57,559 nt of DNA from Gammaproteobacteria bacterium (GCA_013372875.1 JABXIW010000234.1:1-57559), one strand, 5' to 3'. Numbered from the stretch's first letter, positions 27,950 through 38,643 are shown. The notes: generated from the letters alone by a model not told the origin. Program-made: numbers and translations.

Positions 27950-27971
27950 GTGGTTTAAAGAAAGGTGAAGT

Positions 27972-30557
27972 ATGACCAATGATACCCAATGGCAGTTATT
28001 GAAGTTCGGTGGCACCAGTGTTTCCAGTAGGGAAAACTGGCAAAATATATTGAATATAGTTAAACGAAAACTGCAAAAAGGGAAAAAGGTTTTTATAGTC
28101 CACTCGGCTTTATCAGGAGTTTCTAACCAATTAGAAGCCTTAATTGAGCAAGCGCAAAGTGGAGACTTAGAGTCTTATCAGGCTGGCTATCAAGGGATTG
28201 TTGCTCAACATAAAAATTTGTTGAAAGCGCTATCGCTAGCTGAAAACTTGCTGGATCAGGATTATTTGCACTTAAAGCGCTTGCTTGATGGTGTGGCATT
28301 GTTAAAAGAAGCTAGTGATAGAGTTCGAGCTGTTATTTTAGCCCAAGGTGAATTGCTTTCAACACGCATAGGACAAGGTTTTTTACAGCATAACTTGGAG
28401 CTGCATCCTTACTGGTTGGACGCGAGACAATTTTTGGTGAGTCAAGATAGTGATGATAATTTCTTAGCGGCAAATTGCACCTACACTCAAGATAATGATT
28501 TATTGGATTTAATATCTGACTCTAAACTAGTTATTACTCAAGGTTTTATAGCTTCAAACCAAGAGCAAGAAACTGTGTTGACAGGGCGTGGTGGATCGGA
28601 TGCCTCGGCAGCTTACTTCTCCGCTAAGATTGATGCGGAAAGGCTTGAGATTTGGACCGATGTCGCTGGTATTTTTACTGCTAATCCAAATCAGGTACAT
28701 AATGCTCGACTGCTAAAGCAGCTGGATTATAGTGAAGCGCAAGAAATGTCGTCAGCGGGGGCAAAAGTCTTACACCCAAGAGCTATTCGTCCCGCTAGAG
28801 ATTTTCAGATCCCAATCTATATCCGATCTACGATTAATCCTGAGTTAGATGGAACCAAGATTAGCAAGCAAGATACTAGCAAGGGTATCGTTAAGGCCAT
28901 TACAGCTAAAGAGGGAACAACTCTAATATCTATGGAAAGCCAGCGAATGTGGCAACAAGCAGGCTTTTTAGCTGATTTGTTTATCATATTTAAAAAGCAT
29001 CAAATATCCATCGACTTGGTTTCAACTTCTGAGACTAATGTTACGGTAACTTTGGATAGTTTGACTCAGGTGGTTTCGGAAAAGCAACTTGCAAAGTTGA
29101 GTCAAGAGCTGGCTGAAATATGCAGTGTTAAGGTAATACAAAATTGCTCAACAGTTTCTATAGTAGGTCAAGAAATAAGGGCAATCTTGCATAAAATGGC
29201 GTCAGCGCTCAGTATTTTTGAAACTTATCCTGTCTATCTGCTATCGCAGGCTGCCTCAGATTTAAATTTAACATTTGTCCTGGAGCAAGAGCATCAAGAC
29301 AAGGTGATCGCCGCCTTGCATGAAATTTTAATCAGTAACAACCCTAATAGTGCGATTCTAGGTCCAACGGTTGCTGAACTGGAAGATACCCAAGCTGAAG
29401 TAGAAAAAAAATGGTGGCAACAAAACTCCAAAGCTATCCAAGCGTTATGCGAAGAGGAGCAAAATGCCTACGTTTATAGCTTAGAGCGAGTTAAGGAAAA
29501 TGCTGGACAATTAAAAACGCTCGACCAAGTGAGCAAAATATTTTTCGCGGTAAAAGCCAACAATAACCCAGAAGTGCTGAAAACTATTTACCAGCAAGGC
29601 TTAGGCTTTGAGGCGGTCTCATTATCTGAAATTGAACTACTCTTAAAGCTATTCCCTGAAATATCAAAAGAACGAATATTCTTTACTCCTAATTTTGCAA
29701 GTAAAGAGGAATACCAAGCTGCGATTGATTTTGGTGTTTGCTTATCGCTTGATAGCAACTATCCTTTATTACATTGGCCAGATATATTTGAGAATCAAAA
29801 AATATTTTTAAGAATTGATCCTAATGTTGGCAAAGGCCATCATGAAAATGTACGTACCGCAGGAGCAACATCTAAGTTTGGGATCCCAATCTATGAATTA
29901 GCTTCAATTGACAAAATTATAATAGACAAAAACATCAAGGTTATTGGCCTACATACTCATGCTGGCAGCGGAATTTTAACGCCCCAGCATTGGGCGGAAC
30001 ATGCTCGATTATTAGTGAATATTGCTGGAAATTATTCAAATGTGCGCTATTTGAATCTCGGTGGTGGTCTTGGAATAAAGGAAAAAGATGGCCAGAACAG
30101 CTTGTCTCTAGCTGAAATGAATAATGCTCTGCGTGAAGTTAAAGAAGAATTTTCTCAGTACGATTTCTGGATTGAGCCTGGTCGATATTTGGTGGCCGAT
30201 GCAGGTGTTTTAGTTGCAAAAGTAACGCAGGTAAAGCAAAAGCAAAACTACTATTATGTCGGACTCAATACAGGCATGAATTCTCTTATGAGACCAGCGC
30301 TTTATGGCTCGTATCATCCTATAGTTAATCTAACTAAATTGAATTGTGAGAAAAATAAACTAGCGACTATTGTTGGGCCAATTTGTGAAAGTACTGATAA
30401 ATTGGGTATCGAAATTCCTTTTCCAGAAACAGAAGAAGGGGATTTGATATTAATTGAAAATGCTGGTGCTTATGGTTTTGTGATGAGCAATGAATATAAC
30501 CTACGAAAGCCAGCGCAAGAAGTTTGTCTTAATCAAAGATCTGATATTGATATTTGA
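27972..30557 (+). CDS. Bifunctional aspartate kinase / diaminopimelate decarboxylase
   Basis: 861-residue fusion of the first and last enzymes of lysine synthesis. N-terminal aspartokinase: LKFGGTSVSSRENW near residue 8, TGRGGSDASAAYFSAK near 205, WTDVAGIFTANP, then ACT regulatory domains (about 310-455). C-terminal PLP-dependent decarboxylase: Lys528 in FFAVKANNNPEV, glycine loop LNLGGGLGI, substrate Cys in GPICESTDKLG, and ENAGAYGF. Such fusions are known in Xanthomonadales and some other gammaproteobacteria. AAAGGTGAAG precedes the ATG. The 3' end overlaps a facing lipoprotein gene by 29 bases. Confidence 0.95.
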   Translation: MTNDTQWQLLKFGGTSVSSRENWQNILNIVKRKLQKGKKVFIVHSALSGVSNQLEALIEQAQSGDLESYQAGYQGIVAQHKNLLKALSLAENLLDQDYLHLKRLLDGVALLKEASDRVRAVILAQGELLSTRIGQGFLQHNLELHPYWLDARQFLVSQDSDDNFLAANCTYTQDNDLLDLISDSKLVITQGFIASNQEQETVLTGRGGSDASAAYFSAKIDAERLEIWTDVAGIFTANPNQVHNARLLKQLDYSEAQEMSSAGAKVLHPRAIRPARDFQIPIYIRSTINPELDGTKISKQDTSKGIVKAITAKEGTTLISMESQRMWQQAGFLADLFIIFKKHQISIDLVSTSETNVTVTLDSLTQVVSEKQLAKLSQELAEICSVKVIQNCSTVSIVGQEIRAILHKMASALSIFETYPVYLLSQAASDLNLTFVLEQEHQDKVIAALHEILISNNPNSAILGPTVAELEDTQAEVEKKWWQQNSKAIQALCEEEQNAYVYSLERVKENAGQLKTLDQVSKIFFAVKANNNPEVLKTIYQQGLGFEAVSLSEIELLLKLFPEISKERIFFTPNFASKEEYQAAIDFGVCLSLDSNYPLLHWPDIFENQKIFLRIDPNVGKGHHENVRTAGATSKFGIPIYELASIDKIIIDKNIKVIGLHTHAGSGILTPQHWAEHARLLVNIAGNYSNVRYLNLGGGLGIKEKDGQNSLSLAEMNNALREVKEEFSQYDFWIEPGRYLVADAGVLVAKVTQVKQKQNYYYVGLNTGMNSLMRPALYGSYHPIVNLTKLNCEKNKLATIVGPICESTDKLGIEIPFPETEEGDLILIENAGAYGFVMSNEYNLRKPAQEVCLNQRSDIDI

Positions 30558-30900
30558 TTTTTGTTTGATCCAAAAGTGTTTTCCACATTAGACAATAAGT
30601 ATTGCTTTGCGGCGCCGTAAACTGATCGGTTATTTGCGTGAGGTTGCGCTTACTAATTGGATAAACGGTTTCTTTGTCATGATGATAGTGCAAATTGAAC
30701 GTGACGGGAAAGTTGGCCTCAAACTTAAACTGAAAAGTCTGCCCAGCAATTAGTTCTGGGCAAACTTCGCCAATTTGGTTTTGATTGGCTTTGAAAATGC
30801 CGTGGTGAGTAGTAGATTTATCCTGAACACTCGCGGTTTTGCTAGCCTGACACGAAGCTAACAAAACGCAAATGCTGGAAAGGACAATTCTTTTAATCAA
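30529..30900 (-). CDS. putative lipoprotein coupled to valS
   Basis: 123 residues; lipobox LASC with Cys at residue 17. The mature part looks like a small beta-domain ([25 protein letters not shown], with YCLMWKT near the end) without a family I can name. Its ATG overlaps the valS stop (ATGA at 30897-30900), so it is translated with valS. Its 3' end overlaps the lysC-lysA fusion on the other strand. Confidence 0.65.
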   Translation of the reverse strand: MIKRIVLSSICVLLASCQASKTASVQDKSTTHHGIFKANQNQIGEVCPELIAGQTFQFKFEANFPVTFNLHYHHDKETVYPISKRNLTQITDQFTAPQSNTYCLMWKTLLDQTKIKYQYQIFD

Positions 30901-33671
30901 AGGTTTTTCAAGCTCTCAATCTGTTCGTTTAATTTGCCAATCGTGGCTTCAACTTCTGCAAGTTTAGCTTTTTCTTTGGCAACCACTGCTTCTGGCGCTT
31001 TATCGGTAAAGTTTGGATTTGATAACTTGCCAGAAATACGGGCTTGCTCTTTGTTGAGTTTATCAAGTTCTTTGTTAAGGCGAGCAACTTCTTGCTCCAC
31101 ATCAATCAAACCTGCCATTGGGATAAGAATCTCCATATCGCCTGCTAAAGCGGTTGCCGACATAGGTGCTTCGTCAGTAGCTTCAAGCCATTGAGTCGAT
31201 TCTAGTTTGGCTAGTTTGCCTAAGAAATTTTTATAGTCGTTAAGGCGACTTTGATCTTGAGCAGAGCCATTTCTGAATAGGGCGTTAAGCGGCTTACCAG
31301 GGGCTATATTCATTTCGCCGCGAATATTTCGAATACCAACAATTACAGATTTTAACCACTCGATATCATCATGTGCTGCTTGATCCAATAAGGACTCATC
31401 CGCTTTAGGGAATTGCGCTAACATAATACTGTCGCCTGCAACCCCAGCCAATGGCGCAACTTTTTGCCACACTTCTTCGGTAATAAATGGCATGAAAGGG
31501 TGTAACGAGCGTAATAGCTGCTCTAACACGGTGACCAAGGTATGGCGGGTACCGCGTTTTTCAGCATCGCTATAATCATCGCCATAAAGAATGGGCTTAG
31601 ATAATTCTAAATACCAATCGCAATAAGTATTCCAAGTAAATTCATACAAAGCATTGGCGGCAATATCGAAACGATATTGGGCAATAGCTGTTTCAAACTC
31701 ATTGATGGTGCTTTGCAATTTACTAATGATCCAGCGATCGGCAAGGCTTAACATTTTTTCCTCAGCGCCAAGACCATTGTCTTGATCTTCTGTGTTCATC
31801 AACACATAGCGCGCTGCGTTCCAAATCTTATTACAGAAATTACGGTAGCCTTCAACGCGATTTAAATCGAAGTTAATGTCGCGCGAAGTAGAGGCCATGG
31901 CGCAGAAGGTAAAGCGCATGGCGTCGGTGCCGTAAGAAGCAATACCATCTGGGAATTGCTTGCGAGTGCGCTTGGCAATTTTCTCCGCTGCCTGCGGATT
32001 CATCATGCCATAGGTGCGTTTATTCACTAAGTCATCAAGTTCAATGCCATCAATCAAATCTATTGGATCTAACACATTGCCTTTCGATTTCGACATCTTT
32101 TGGCCTTGCTCATCACGGATAAGGCCTGTGATATAGATTTCTTTGAAAGGAACCTTGTCGGTAAATTTCAGAGTCATCATGATCATTCTGGCAACCCAGA
32201 AGAAGATGATATCAAAACCCGTAACTAAAACATTGGTCGGTAAAAAGGTTTCTAGCTCAGGCTTTTCTTCTGGCCAGCCTAATGTGGCAAATGGCCAAAG
32301 GGCAGAGGAGAACCAAGTATCAAGTACGTCTTGATCACGTTTTAATTCAATATCGCCAAGGTTATGCTTTGCGCGAACTTCTTCTTCACTGCGACCTACA
32401 TAAACTTTGCCATCATTGTCATACCAGGCTGGAATTTGATGTCCCCACCATAACTGGCGCGAAATACACCAATCTTGAATGTTTTCCATCCAATGGTAGT
32501 AGGTGTTCGACCAGTTTTCTGGGACAAACTTAATATCACCATCTTTAACCGCTTTTAGCGCTGGCTCAGCCAATGGCGCAATTTTTACGTACCATTGATC
32601 GGTTAAATAAGGCTCAATCACTACGCCCGAGCGATCGCCTCTGGGCACTTTTAATTTGTGCGGCTCAATTTTTTCTAACAGACCTAAGGCTTCAAAATCT
32701 TCAACAATCTTTTTACGCGCGTCATAACGCTCCATGCCTTGATAGACTTCTGGTGCATTGTTATTGATATGAGCGGTTTCGGTTAGAATATTGATCATAG
32801 GTAAATCATGGCGTTTACCCATTTCATAATCATTAAAGTCGTGCGCAGGGGTAATTTTTACACAACCTGAGCCGAAATCTTTTTCCACATAATCATCGGC
32901 AATGATTGGAATTTCACGATCCGTTAAAGGCAATTTGATCATTTTGCCGATCAAGTGTGCATAGCGCTCATCTTCAGGGTGCACCGCAACAGCAGTATCA
33001 CCGAGCATGGTTTCTGGACGAGTTGTGGCAACGATTAAATGACCAGAGCCATCAGCCAATGGATAGCGTAAATGCCACAAGTGACCATTTTCTTCTTCTG
33101 ATTCAACTTCTAAATCGGAAACCGCGGTTAATAGTTTTGGATCCCAGTTGACCAGCCTTTGGCCACGATAGATTAAACCTTCTTCAAACAGCTGAACAAA
33201 GACTTCCAAAACCGCATTAGATAAATCGTCGTCCATGGTAAAGGCTTCGCGTGACCAGTCACAGGAATCGCCCAAACGACGCATTTGGCGAGTGATAGTG
33301 CCGCCAGACTCTTCTTTCCACTGCCAAACTTTTTCGATAAATTTTTCGCGGCCTAAGTCATGGCGACTAATATTCTCAGCGCCCAACAAGCGCTCAACCA
33401 CCATTTGGGTAGCGATACCAGCATGATCAGTGCCAGGTTGCCATAAAGCATTATCGCCTTTCATACGATGATAACGTGTCAGTGCATCCATAATGGTGTG
33501 CTGGAAAGCGTGCCCCATATGCAAGCTGCCCGTGACATTGGGCGGCGGGATCATGATGCAATAGCCATCTTGGCCTGCTTGGTTCTCGGCGTTGGATGCG
33601 AAATAATTGCTATCTTCCCACTTTTTATAAATGTCTTGTTCGATAGCTTGAGGATCGTATGCTTTATCCAT
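30897..33671 (-). CDS. valS: Valyl-tRNA synthetase
   Basis: Class I synthetase, 924 residues from the ATG at 33671 ([18 protein letters not shown], aligning with the E. coli start). HIGH element [14 protein letters not shown] near residue 40; KMSKSKGN near 550; editing domain with [14 protein letters not shown]-terminal coiled coil ([18 protein letters not shown]). A GTG five codons upstream is possible. Downstream of pepA-holC as in E. coli but with a methyltransferase gene inserted before it. Confidence 0.97.
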   Translation of the reverse strand: MDKAYDPQAIEQDIYKKWEDSNYFASNAENQAGQDGYCIMIPPPNVTGSLHMGHAFQHTIMDALTRYHRMKGDNALWQPGTDHAGIATQMVVERLLGAENISRHDLGREKFIEKVWQWKEESGGTITRQMRRLGDSCDWSREAFTMDDDLSNAVLEVFVQLFEEGLIYRGQRLVNWDPKLLTAVSDLEVESEEENGHLWHLRYPLADGSGHLIVATTRPETMLGDTAVAVHPEDERYAHLIGKMIKLPLTDREIPIIADDYVEKDFGSGCVKITPAHDFNDYEMGKRHDLPMINILTETAHINNNAPEVYQGMERYDARKKIVEDFEALGLLEKIEPHKLKVPRGDRSGVVIEPYLTDQWYVKIAPLAEPALKAVKDGDIKFVPENWSNTYYHWMENIQDWCISRQLWWGHQIPAWYDNDGKVYVGRSEEEVRAKHNLGDIELKRDQDVLDTWFSSALWPFATLGWPEEKPELETFLPTNVLVTGFDIIFFWVARMIMMTLKFTDKVPFKEIYITGLIRDEQGQKMSKSKGNVLDPIDLIDGIELDDLVNKRTYGMMNPQAAEKIAKRTRKQFPDGIASYGTDAMRFTFCAMASTSRDINFDLNRVEGYRNFCNKIWNAARYVLMNTEDQDNGLGAEEKMLSLADRWIISKLQSTINEFETAIAQYRFDIAANALYEFTWNTYCDWYLELSKPILYGDDYSDAEKRGTRHTLVTVLEQLLRSLHPFMPFITEEVWQKVAPLAGVAGDSIMLAQFPKADESLLDQAAHDDIEWLKSVIVGIRNIRGEMNIAPGKPLNALFRNGSAQDQSRLNDYKNFLGKLAKLESTQWLEATDEAPMSATALAGDMEILIPMAGLIDVEQEVARLNKELDKLNKEQARISGKLSNPNFTDKAPEAVVAKEKAKLAEVEATIGKLNEQIESLKNL

Positions 33672-33710
33672 GGATTTGTCGGGCACTAATTTTATGGCGT
33701 AAAACCTTGA

Positions 33711-33738
33711 ATTATAGCGCTTGTAGGGGAATTATCTA
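33711..33738 (-). promoter_or_regulatory. candidate promoter for valS
   Basis: On the minus strand, TAGATA, 16-base spacer, then TATAAT (33716-33711), about 40 bases before the valS ATG. Good -10, moderate -35. Confidence 0.45.
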
Positions 33739-33761
33739 CAGCTTATTGATGCTGAGATGAA

Positions 33762-34301
33762 CTATTTTTTACAGATATAAATAAAAGCAGGCGGGGCATT
33801 GCGCAAAACGAACTTGAGCTTGTTATGGCTAAAGAATTGATTGATAAATTTGCGATCTTTTAATGAATATTGATATTGGATGAACAAGCCACCAGGCTTT
33901 AGTGCCTGATGAATGGCTTCCATCAGTTCCTGTTTCATCGAATCTTTGAATAATGCTAGTGGTAAGCACGAAACCACCACATCAATCGAGTCGGCGGCAA
34001 AATCATTAGAAATTTCCAGTGCAGAGCGCTCTAAAACCGTTAAGCGTGGATCGGCTACATTGTCTTTGAGCAGCTTGATAAATTCTTGATTAATTTCATA
34101 GCAGTTTAGCGATGCATCATCTGACAAGTGGCTCAAAAGGCTTTTAGTCACAGCGCCGTTACCAGCACCAAGCTCCACTACTGACTTTGTATCAGCTGGC
34201 ATTAAGCTACTGATTTTATTAGCTAAAAATCGCGAGCTTGGAAAAAAAGTACCGGTGCTTTTTAGGTTGCTAATGGCGTTTTTGGTGAATATACGGCTCA
34301 T
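33762..34301 (-). CDS. SAM-dependent methyltransferase, PmtA/KsgA-like
   Basis: 179 residues. FFPSSRFLANKISSLMP near the start, then the SAM motif VVELGAGNGAVTKSLL (about 41-56), an acidic post-II residue in NCYEINQEF, and VVVSCLPLALF as motif IV. The overall pattern resembles bacterial phospholipid N-methyltransferases and the KsgA group, but the substrate cannot be read from sequence. Placed between holC and valS, 37 bases after holC. Confidence 0.72.
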   Translation of the reverse strand: MSRIFTKNAISNLKSTGTFFPSSRFLANKISSLMPADTKSVVELGAGNGAVTKSLLSHLSDDASLNCYEINQEFIKLLKDNVADPRLTVLERSALEISNDFAADSIDVVVSCLPLALFKDSMKQELMEAIHQALKPGGLFIQYQYSLKDRKFINQFFSHNKLKFVLRNAPPAFIYICKK

Positions 34302-34338
34302 GCAATAATCTTTTGGTCAGTCTTATAAGTAAGATGTT

Positions 34339-34767
34339 TTAATGCTTATGATGTTGCAGTGGATAGCCATGGCTGCGATAAAATTTATAGCGCTCGCGAG
34401 CCTTTTCTTTGGCTTCTTCTTGATTCGGCACAATTTCTAAGCAAGACAGAAAATAACTAAAGAACTTCTGTACTTCAGTCGAAAGGTTTATCAAACAGTC
34501 GTGCTGATTCTGTGGCGGCTCGGCAAAACCAATTTGCACTGGCGGTGCTTTGTTTGGCCCTTCACCGACTAGATTATGCGGAATAAAATCCTCTAAATCT
34601 TGCGTCCACAACCATTCGTCGATGGCTTTGGCCTGTTCTTCGTTGTTTGCATGAACATAGATTTTTCGTGATTGACGGTACAAATTTTGGATCTGTTGGC
34701 CTATCAACTGTAGATAGGCCTGATCACCAGTGGCATCATCCAATATGTGAAATTCAACTTGGGTCAT
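34339..34767 (-). CDS. holC: DNA polymerase III chi subunit HolC
   Basis: 142 residues (E. coli 147). N-terminal VEFHILDD, the helix with LYRQSRKIYVHANNEEQAKAIDEWLWT, then DFIPHNLVGEGP and PPVQIGF. Links the clamp loader to single-strand binding protein. Fifteen bases after pepA, before valS: a conserved neighbourhood. Confidence 0.93.
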   Translation of the reverse strand: MTQVEFHILDDATGDQAYLQLIGQQIQNLYRQSRKIYVHANNEEQAKAIDEWLWTQDLEDFIPHNLVGEGPNKAPPVQIGFAEPPQNQHDCLINLSTEVQKFFSYFLSCLEIVPNQEEAKEKARERYKFYRSHGYPLQHHKH

Positions 34768-34782
34768 AAGCCTAGAAGCTGA

Positions 34783-36282
34783 TTAAGACGCTTTTTCGAC
34801 GCGGTTCAGCACGATCTGACTTAATAAAGGCACTGGACGACCCGTTGCACCTTTTTGAGCGCCACTTTTCCATGCTGTACCTGCGATATCTAAATGAGCC
34901 CAACGGTATTTTTTAGTGAACTTAGCCAAGAAACAGCCTGCGGTAATCGAGCCAGCAGGGCGGCCGCCTAAGTTACTAAAGTCTGCAAAGTTAGATTTCA
35001 ATTGATCGTGATACTCATCCCAAATAGGCAAGCGCCAAACACGATCTTGAGTCATATCACTGGCGTTTTCGATTTCGTGCGCTAATGGGTTGTTATTACT
35101 CATTAAGCCTGTGGCTTGATGACCAAGTGCAATAATGACGGCACCTGTTAAGGTGGCAATATCAATCACGATTTCTGGATCGTATTTTTCAATATAGGTT
35201 AAAGCATCGCAAAGCACCAAACGGCCTTCGGCGTCAGTATTTAAAATCTCAACAGTTTGACCTGAAAGAGTCGTAACTACGTCACCTGGGCGAGTAGCGT
35301 TACTGGCTGGCATATTCTCTGCCGCGGCGACAAAACCAATTACATTAATTGGTAATTCCATTTCGGCAATAGATTTCATTAAACCAAATACGGATGCTGC
35401 GCCACCCATGTCGAACTTCATTTCGTCCATAGCTGCGCCAGGCTTCAATGAAATGCCACCGGTATCAAAAGTAATACCTTTGCCCACAAACACTAGAGGC
35501 TTTTCGCCTTCTTTGCCACCCATATATTCCATAGCAATCATTTTGCCAGGTTGAGCCGAGCCTTGAGCTACTGAAACGAAAGCGCCTGCGCCCATTTCTT
35601 TTAATTCTGACTCATCCAACACGTCAACGCTCATTGGTGCATATTCTTCAGCCATAGCTTGCGCCTGCTCAGCCAAATAGGTCGGATGGCAAATGTTGCC
35701 AGGTAAATTAGCTAAATCTTTAGTCAGGCTTTGCCCTTTACTGATGGCTTCTGCGTGATTGATGGCCAATTCAGATTGAGGTAAATCTGCACGTGAATCG
35801 ATTAAGTAAGTTACTTTTCTAAGCGGACGGCGGGTTTCAGATTTTTTGCTTTTAAGCTGATCAAAGCTATAAAGTGAATCATTGGCTGCTTCAACAGCAA
35901 AACGAATTTTCCAATACAAATCTTGGCCTTTTACATTCAGCATGGCTAAACAGTTCAAAGCGTCGGTAGTGCCTGTCTCGTGCAGTATCTTAATGATTTT
36001 CTTAGATATTTTTTGGTAGTTGCTAACACTGAATTCGCGTTCTTTGCCACAACCTACCAATAAAATACGGTCGCAATTGCTGTTTGGAACCGAGTGTAAT
36101 AATAGCGTTTGGCCTAGTTTGCCTTCCATATCGCCACGACGAAGAATGCCACTTAAATAGCCGTCACTTAGCTCATCAACTAATTGGGCTTGTGGGCTTA
36201 ATTTTCTTGAGTCGAAAATGCCTAAAATTAAGCAGCCTGCTTTTTGTTTATCTGAACTGCCGCTTTTGACAAAGAATTCCAT
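34783..36282 (-). CDS. pepA: Cytosol (leucyl) aminopeptidase PepA
   Basis: Two-metal M17 aminopeptidase, 499 residues (E. coli 503). Metal and catalytic segments GKGITFDTGGISLKP (about 268-282) and the family signature NTDAEGRL (348-355). In E. coli the protein also binds DNA; I cannot tell whether this one does. Divergent from lptF across 137 bases. Confidence 0.97.
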   Translation of the reverse strand: MEFFVKSGSSDKQKAGCLILGIFDSRKLSPQAQLVDELSDGYLSGILRRGDMEGKLGQTLLLHSVPNSNCDRILLVGCGKEREFSVSNYQKISKKIIKILHETGTTDALNCLAMLNVKGQDLYWKIRFAVEAANDSLYSFDQLKSKKSETRRPLRKVTYLIDSRADLPQSELAINHAEAISKGQSLTKDLANLPGNICHPTYLAEQAQAMAEEYAPMSVDVLDESELKEMGAGAFVSVAQGSAQPGKMIAMEYMGGKEGEKPLVFVGKGITFDTGGISLKPGAAMDEMKFDMGGAASVFGLMKSIAEMELPINVIGFVAAAENMPASNATRPGDVVTTLSGQTVEILNTDAEGRLVLCDALTYIEKYDPEIVIDIATLTGAVIIALGHQATGLMSNNNPLAHEIENASDMTQDRVWRLPIWDEYHDQLKSNFADFSNLGGRPAGSITAGCFLAKFTKKYRWAHLDIAGTAWKSGAQKGATGRPVPLLSQIVLNRVEKAS

Positions 36283-36419
36283 ACTACACCTGCAAATTAT
36301 TGATTTTTGGTTATAATGCCTAAAAAGTTGGATTAGTTTAACTGAAATTGGGATTAATGCCAGTTTCTATTGTCCGATTAAATTATATTAAAAGTGCTTA
36401 AATTAGCAGGGTCTAAAGT

Positions 36420-37535
36420 TTGATCATAAGCCGCTATCTCAATCGCGAAGTCTTTACCAGCACCAGCGCCATTTTAGGGGTGCTCTTCGCCATTTTTATC
36501 AGCCAAAGAATCGTCAAATACCTTGGTCAAGCGGCCAGCGGCGATATTTCTGGGGTGATGGTATGGCAAATGGTTGGTTTATTTTCACCCGTATTAATTG
36601 GCTTCCTATTACCATTGGCTTTTTTCTTGGGCTGTTTATTAGCTTTTAGCCGTTTGTATGTGGATAGCGAAATGGCGGTGTTGCGCTCATCAGGCGTAAG
36701 CGAATACCAGCTGATCAAGATGTTGCTACCCATTGCCATTATTATCGCGTTGATTGGTGGTGCGGTAACTTTATGGATTTCACCTTGGGCTAATGAAACT
36801 ACCTATCAATTACGAGATGAGCAGGCTAGTAAGTTAGAATTAAGTATGTTGAGTCCTGGTCGCTTCCAAACCTTCCAAAAAGCCAAAGGGGTGGTTTATG
36901 TTGATGAAGCCACTGAAGACTCGGATTCTGCACTAGGTAACTTTTTTCTAGCGGAGTTGCCTGAAACCGAAGAGGGTAAAACTCGTTTGGTGTCGGCAAA
37001 ATCGGCCGAAAGGTTTTACGATGAGGCGCAAGACAAAAACTTTCTACAGCTCAACGATGGCTTTGTTTATGAGCTCGATGAAAATAAGCAGGTGCGCAAA
37101 GTCACTCAGTTTGAACATTATTATGCACGCTTGGATGCGGAACAAAGCATCACTTCTCGTCGAAAAATTTCAGCGACACCAACTGCTAAATTATTGGAAT
37201 CAAGAGATCCATTAAGTTGGGCTGAACTTAATTGGCGTTTAGCAGTGCCTTTGTCAGTTCCTTTTTTATTATTATTGGCCATTCCGCTGAGTCGTGTTCG
37301 TCCCAGAGAGGGCAAATTCGCCAAAATTTTACCCGCGTTACTAATTTATATTGGCTACATTATTTTTATCGTGGTATTTAGACGCTGGATTGAAGATGGC
37401 AAAATTCCTGGGTGGATCGGTTATATTCCAATCTATTTGGTGATGGCCTTTTTAGCGGTTCGCCTTTTGTATCTGCATAGCAGAGCAAATACTCATAACA
37501 ACAAGAAAACAGCCAAAGACGAGGAATTAGCATGA
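36420..37535 (+). CDS. lptF: LPS export permease LptF
   Basis: YjgP/YjgQ-family permease of the LptBFGC transporter. 371 residues, six membrane spans in two groups of three separated by a periplasmic beta-jellyroll (about 115-270). TTG start: protein begins MIISRYLNREVF, aligning with E. coli MIIIRYLVRE; no ATG alternative keeps the first helix. Ends by ATGA overlap with lptG. Confidence 0.94.
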   Translation: MIISRYLNREVFTSTSAILGVLFAIFISQRIVKYLGQAASGDISGVMVWQMVGLFSPVLIGFLLPLAFFLGCLLAFSRLYVDSEMAVLRSSGVSEYQLIKMLLPIAIIIALIGGAVTLWISPWANETTYQLRDEQASKLELSMLSPGRFQTFQKAKGVVYVDEATEDSDSALGNFFLAELPETEEGKTRLVSAKSAERFYDEAQDKNFLQLNDGFVYELDENKQVRKVTQFEHYYARLDAEQSITSRRKISATPTAKLLESRDPLSWAELNWRLAVPLSVPFLLLLAIPLSRVRPREGKFAKILPALLIYIGYIIFIVVFRRWIEDGKIPGWIGYIPIYLVMAFLAVRLLYLHSRANTHNNKKTAKDEELA

Positions 37536-38596
37536 ACATTCTTCGTTTTTATATTGGTAAAACCATCCTATCGATGTCATTGATTACTTTGTTCGCGCTA
37601 GCGGTCATACGTGTTTTATTTACTCTAATCGATGAAATGAATGACTTGGGTAAAGGCAGCTATGAATTCATGGATGGCATGATATATTCACTGATGCTGG
37701 CGCCCAAATACATTTATGAATTTTTCCCCATGGCGGTTTTAATTGGGTCAATTGCTGGCTTAGGCTTACTTGCATCAAAGTCGGAGCTAACGGTGATGCG
37801 GGCTGTCGGGAAAACCACCGGGCAGATCGTTGGTTCGGCTCTAAGTTATGGTCTGATATTGATAGCCGTTGCTATTTTTATTGGTGAATTTGTCGCGCCC
37901 AAAGCTACCCAAGCCGCCGAGAATCTAAGAAATAGAGCCATTCACGGCGATGCGCTATTTAAAAGTGGCAAAGGAATGTGGCTGAAAGATGCGCGCCAAA
38001 TGATCCATTTGGATGAGCTGATAGGTAAGAGTAAACTCAAAGGCGTTACCATTTATTTGTTGGATGACAAACAAGCCTTAACTCGGATTACCCAAGCGGC
38101 CTCAGCCACTTTAGTGAACGATGCGTGGCAGTTAGCAAATGGTAAGCACTCTTACATTGATGACGCGCAAATTAGAACTGAAACCTTCGATGCTTGGCAT
38201 TGGAACACTAAAATTTCCTTGGACCATCTAGCGGTATTGCAACTCAAACCTGAAAACTTTAATGCTTTAAGTTTATTCGAGTACTCGAATTACTTAGATG
38301 CCAATGGGCAAGACACTACTAACTACGATTTGGCTTTCTGGCGTAAGGTTTTTCAGCCATTAAGCACTGCTGTGATGATTTTATTGGCTGCTTCTTTTAT
38401 TTTTGGTCCCATGCGTAGTGTTTCTATGGGCGCTAGAGTTTTGGTGGGTGTCATTACCGGCTTAGTCTATTTCTTCACGGTTAGAGCCTTCGGTCCAGTG
38501 AGCTTAGTGTTTGGCTTACCTGCGATCTTAGGTGCGCTTTTGCCCCCAATAATTTTTGCAGGCATCGCTTGGTATTTGCTGAAAAAAGCAGGTTGA
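37532..38596 (+). CDS. lptG: LPS export permease LptG
   Basis: Partner of LptF, 354 residues. Same 3+3 membrane layout with a periplasmic domain between. Begins MNILRFYIGKTIL; contains SELTVMRAVGKT, the coupling segment facing LptB. Overlaps the lptF stop by four bases. Confidence 0.95.
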   Translation: MNILRFYIGKTILSMSLITLFALAVIRVLFTLIDEMNDLGKGSYEFMDGMIYSLMLAPKYIYEFFPMAVLIGSIAGLGLLASKSELTVMRAVGKTTGQIVGSALSYGLILIAVAIFIGEFVAPKATQAAENLRNRAIHGDALFKSGKGMWLKDARQMIHLDELIGKSKLKGVTIYLLDDKQALTRITQAASATLVNDAWQLANGKHSYIDDAQIRTETFDAWHWNTKISLDHLAVLQLKPENFNALSLFEYSNYLDANGQDTTNYDLAFWRKVFQPLSTAVMILLAASFIFGPMRSVSMGARVLVGVITGLVYFFTVRAFGPVSLVFGLPAILGALLPPIIFAGIAWYLLKKAG

Positions 38597-38643
38597 TATT
38601 CAGTTTAAGTCTATAGCTGTAATATCAATAAGTTACTTTAGCT

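Noticed and set aside
27748..27971. L-box lysine riboswitch before the lysC-lysA fusion
   Set aside because: The leader is short and I see none of the conserved L-box core; the Lys-rich ORF and alternative stems explain the terminator better.
38597..38643. Terminator between lptG and the facing methyltransferase
   Set aside because: No inverted repeat with a T run in these 47 bases.
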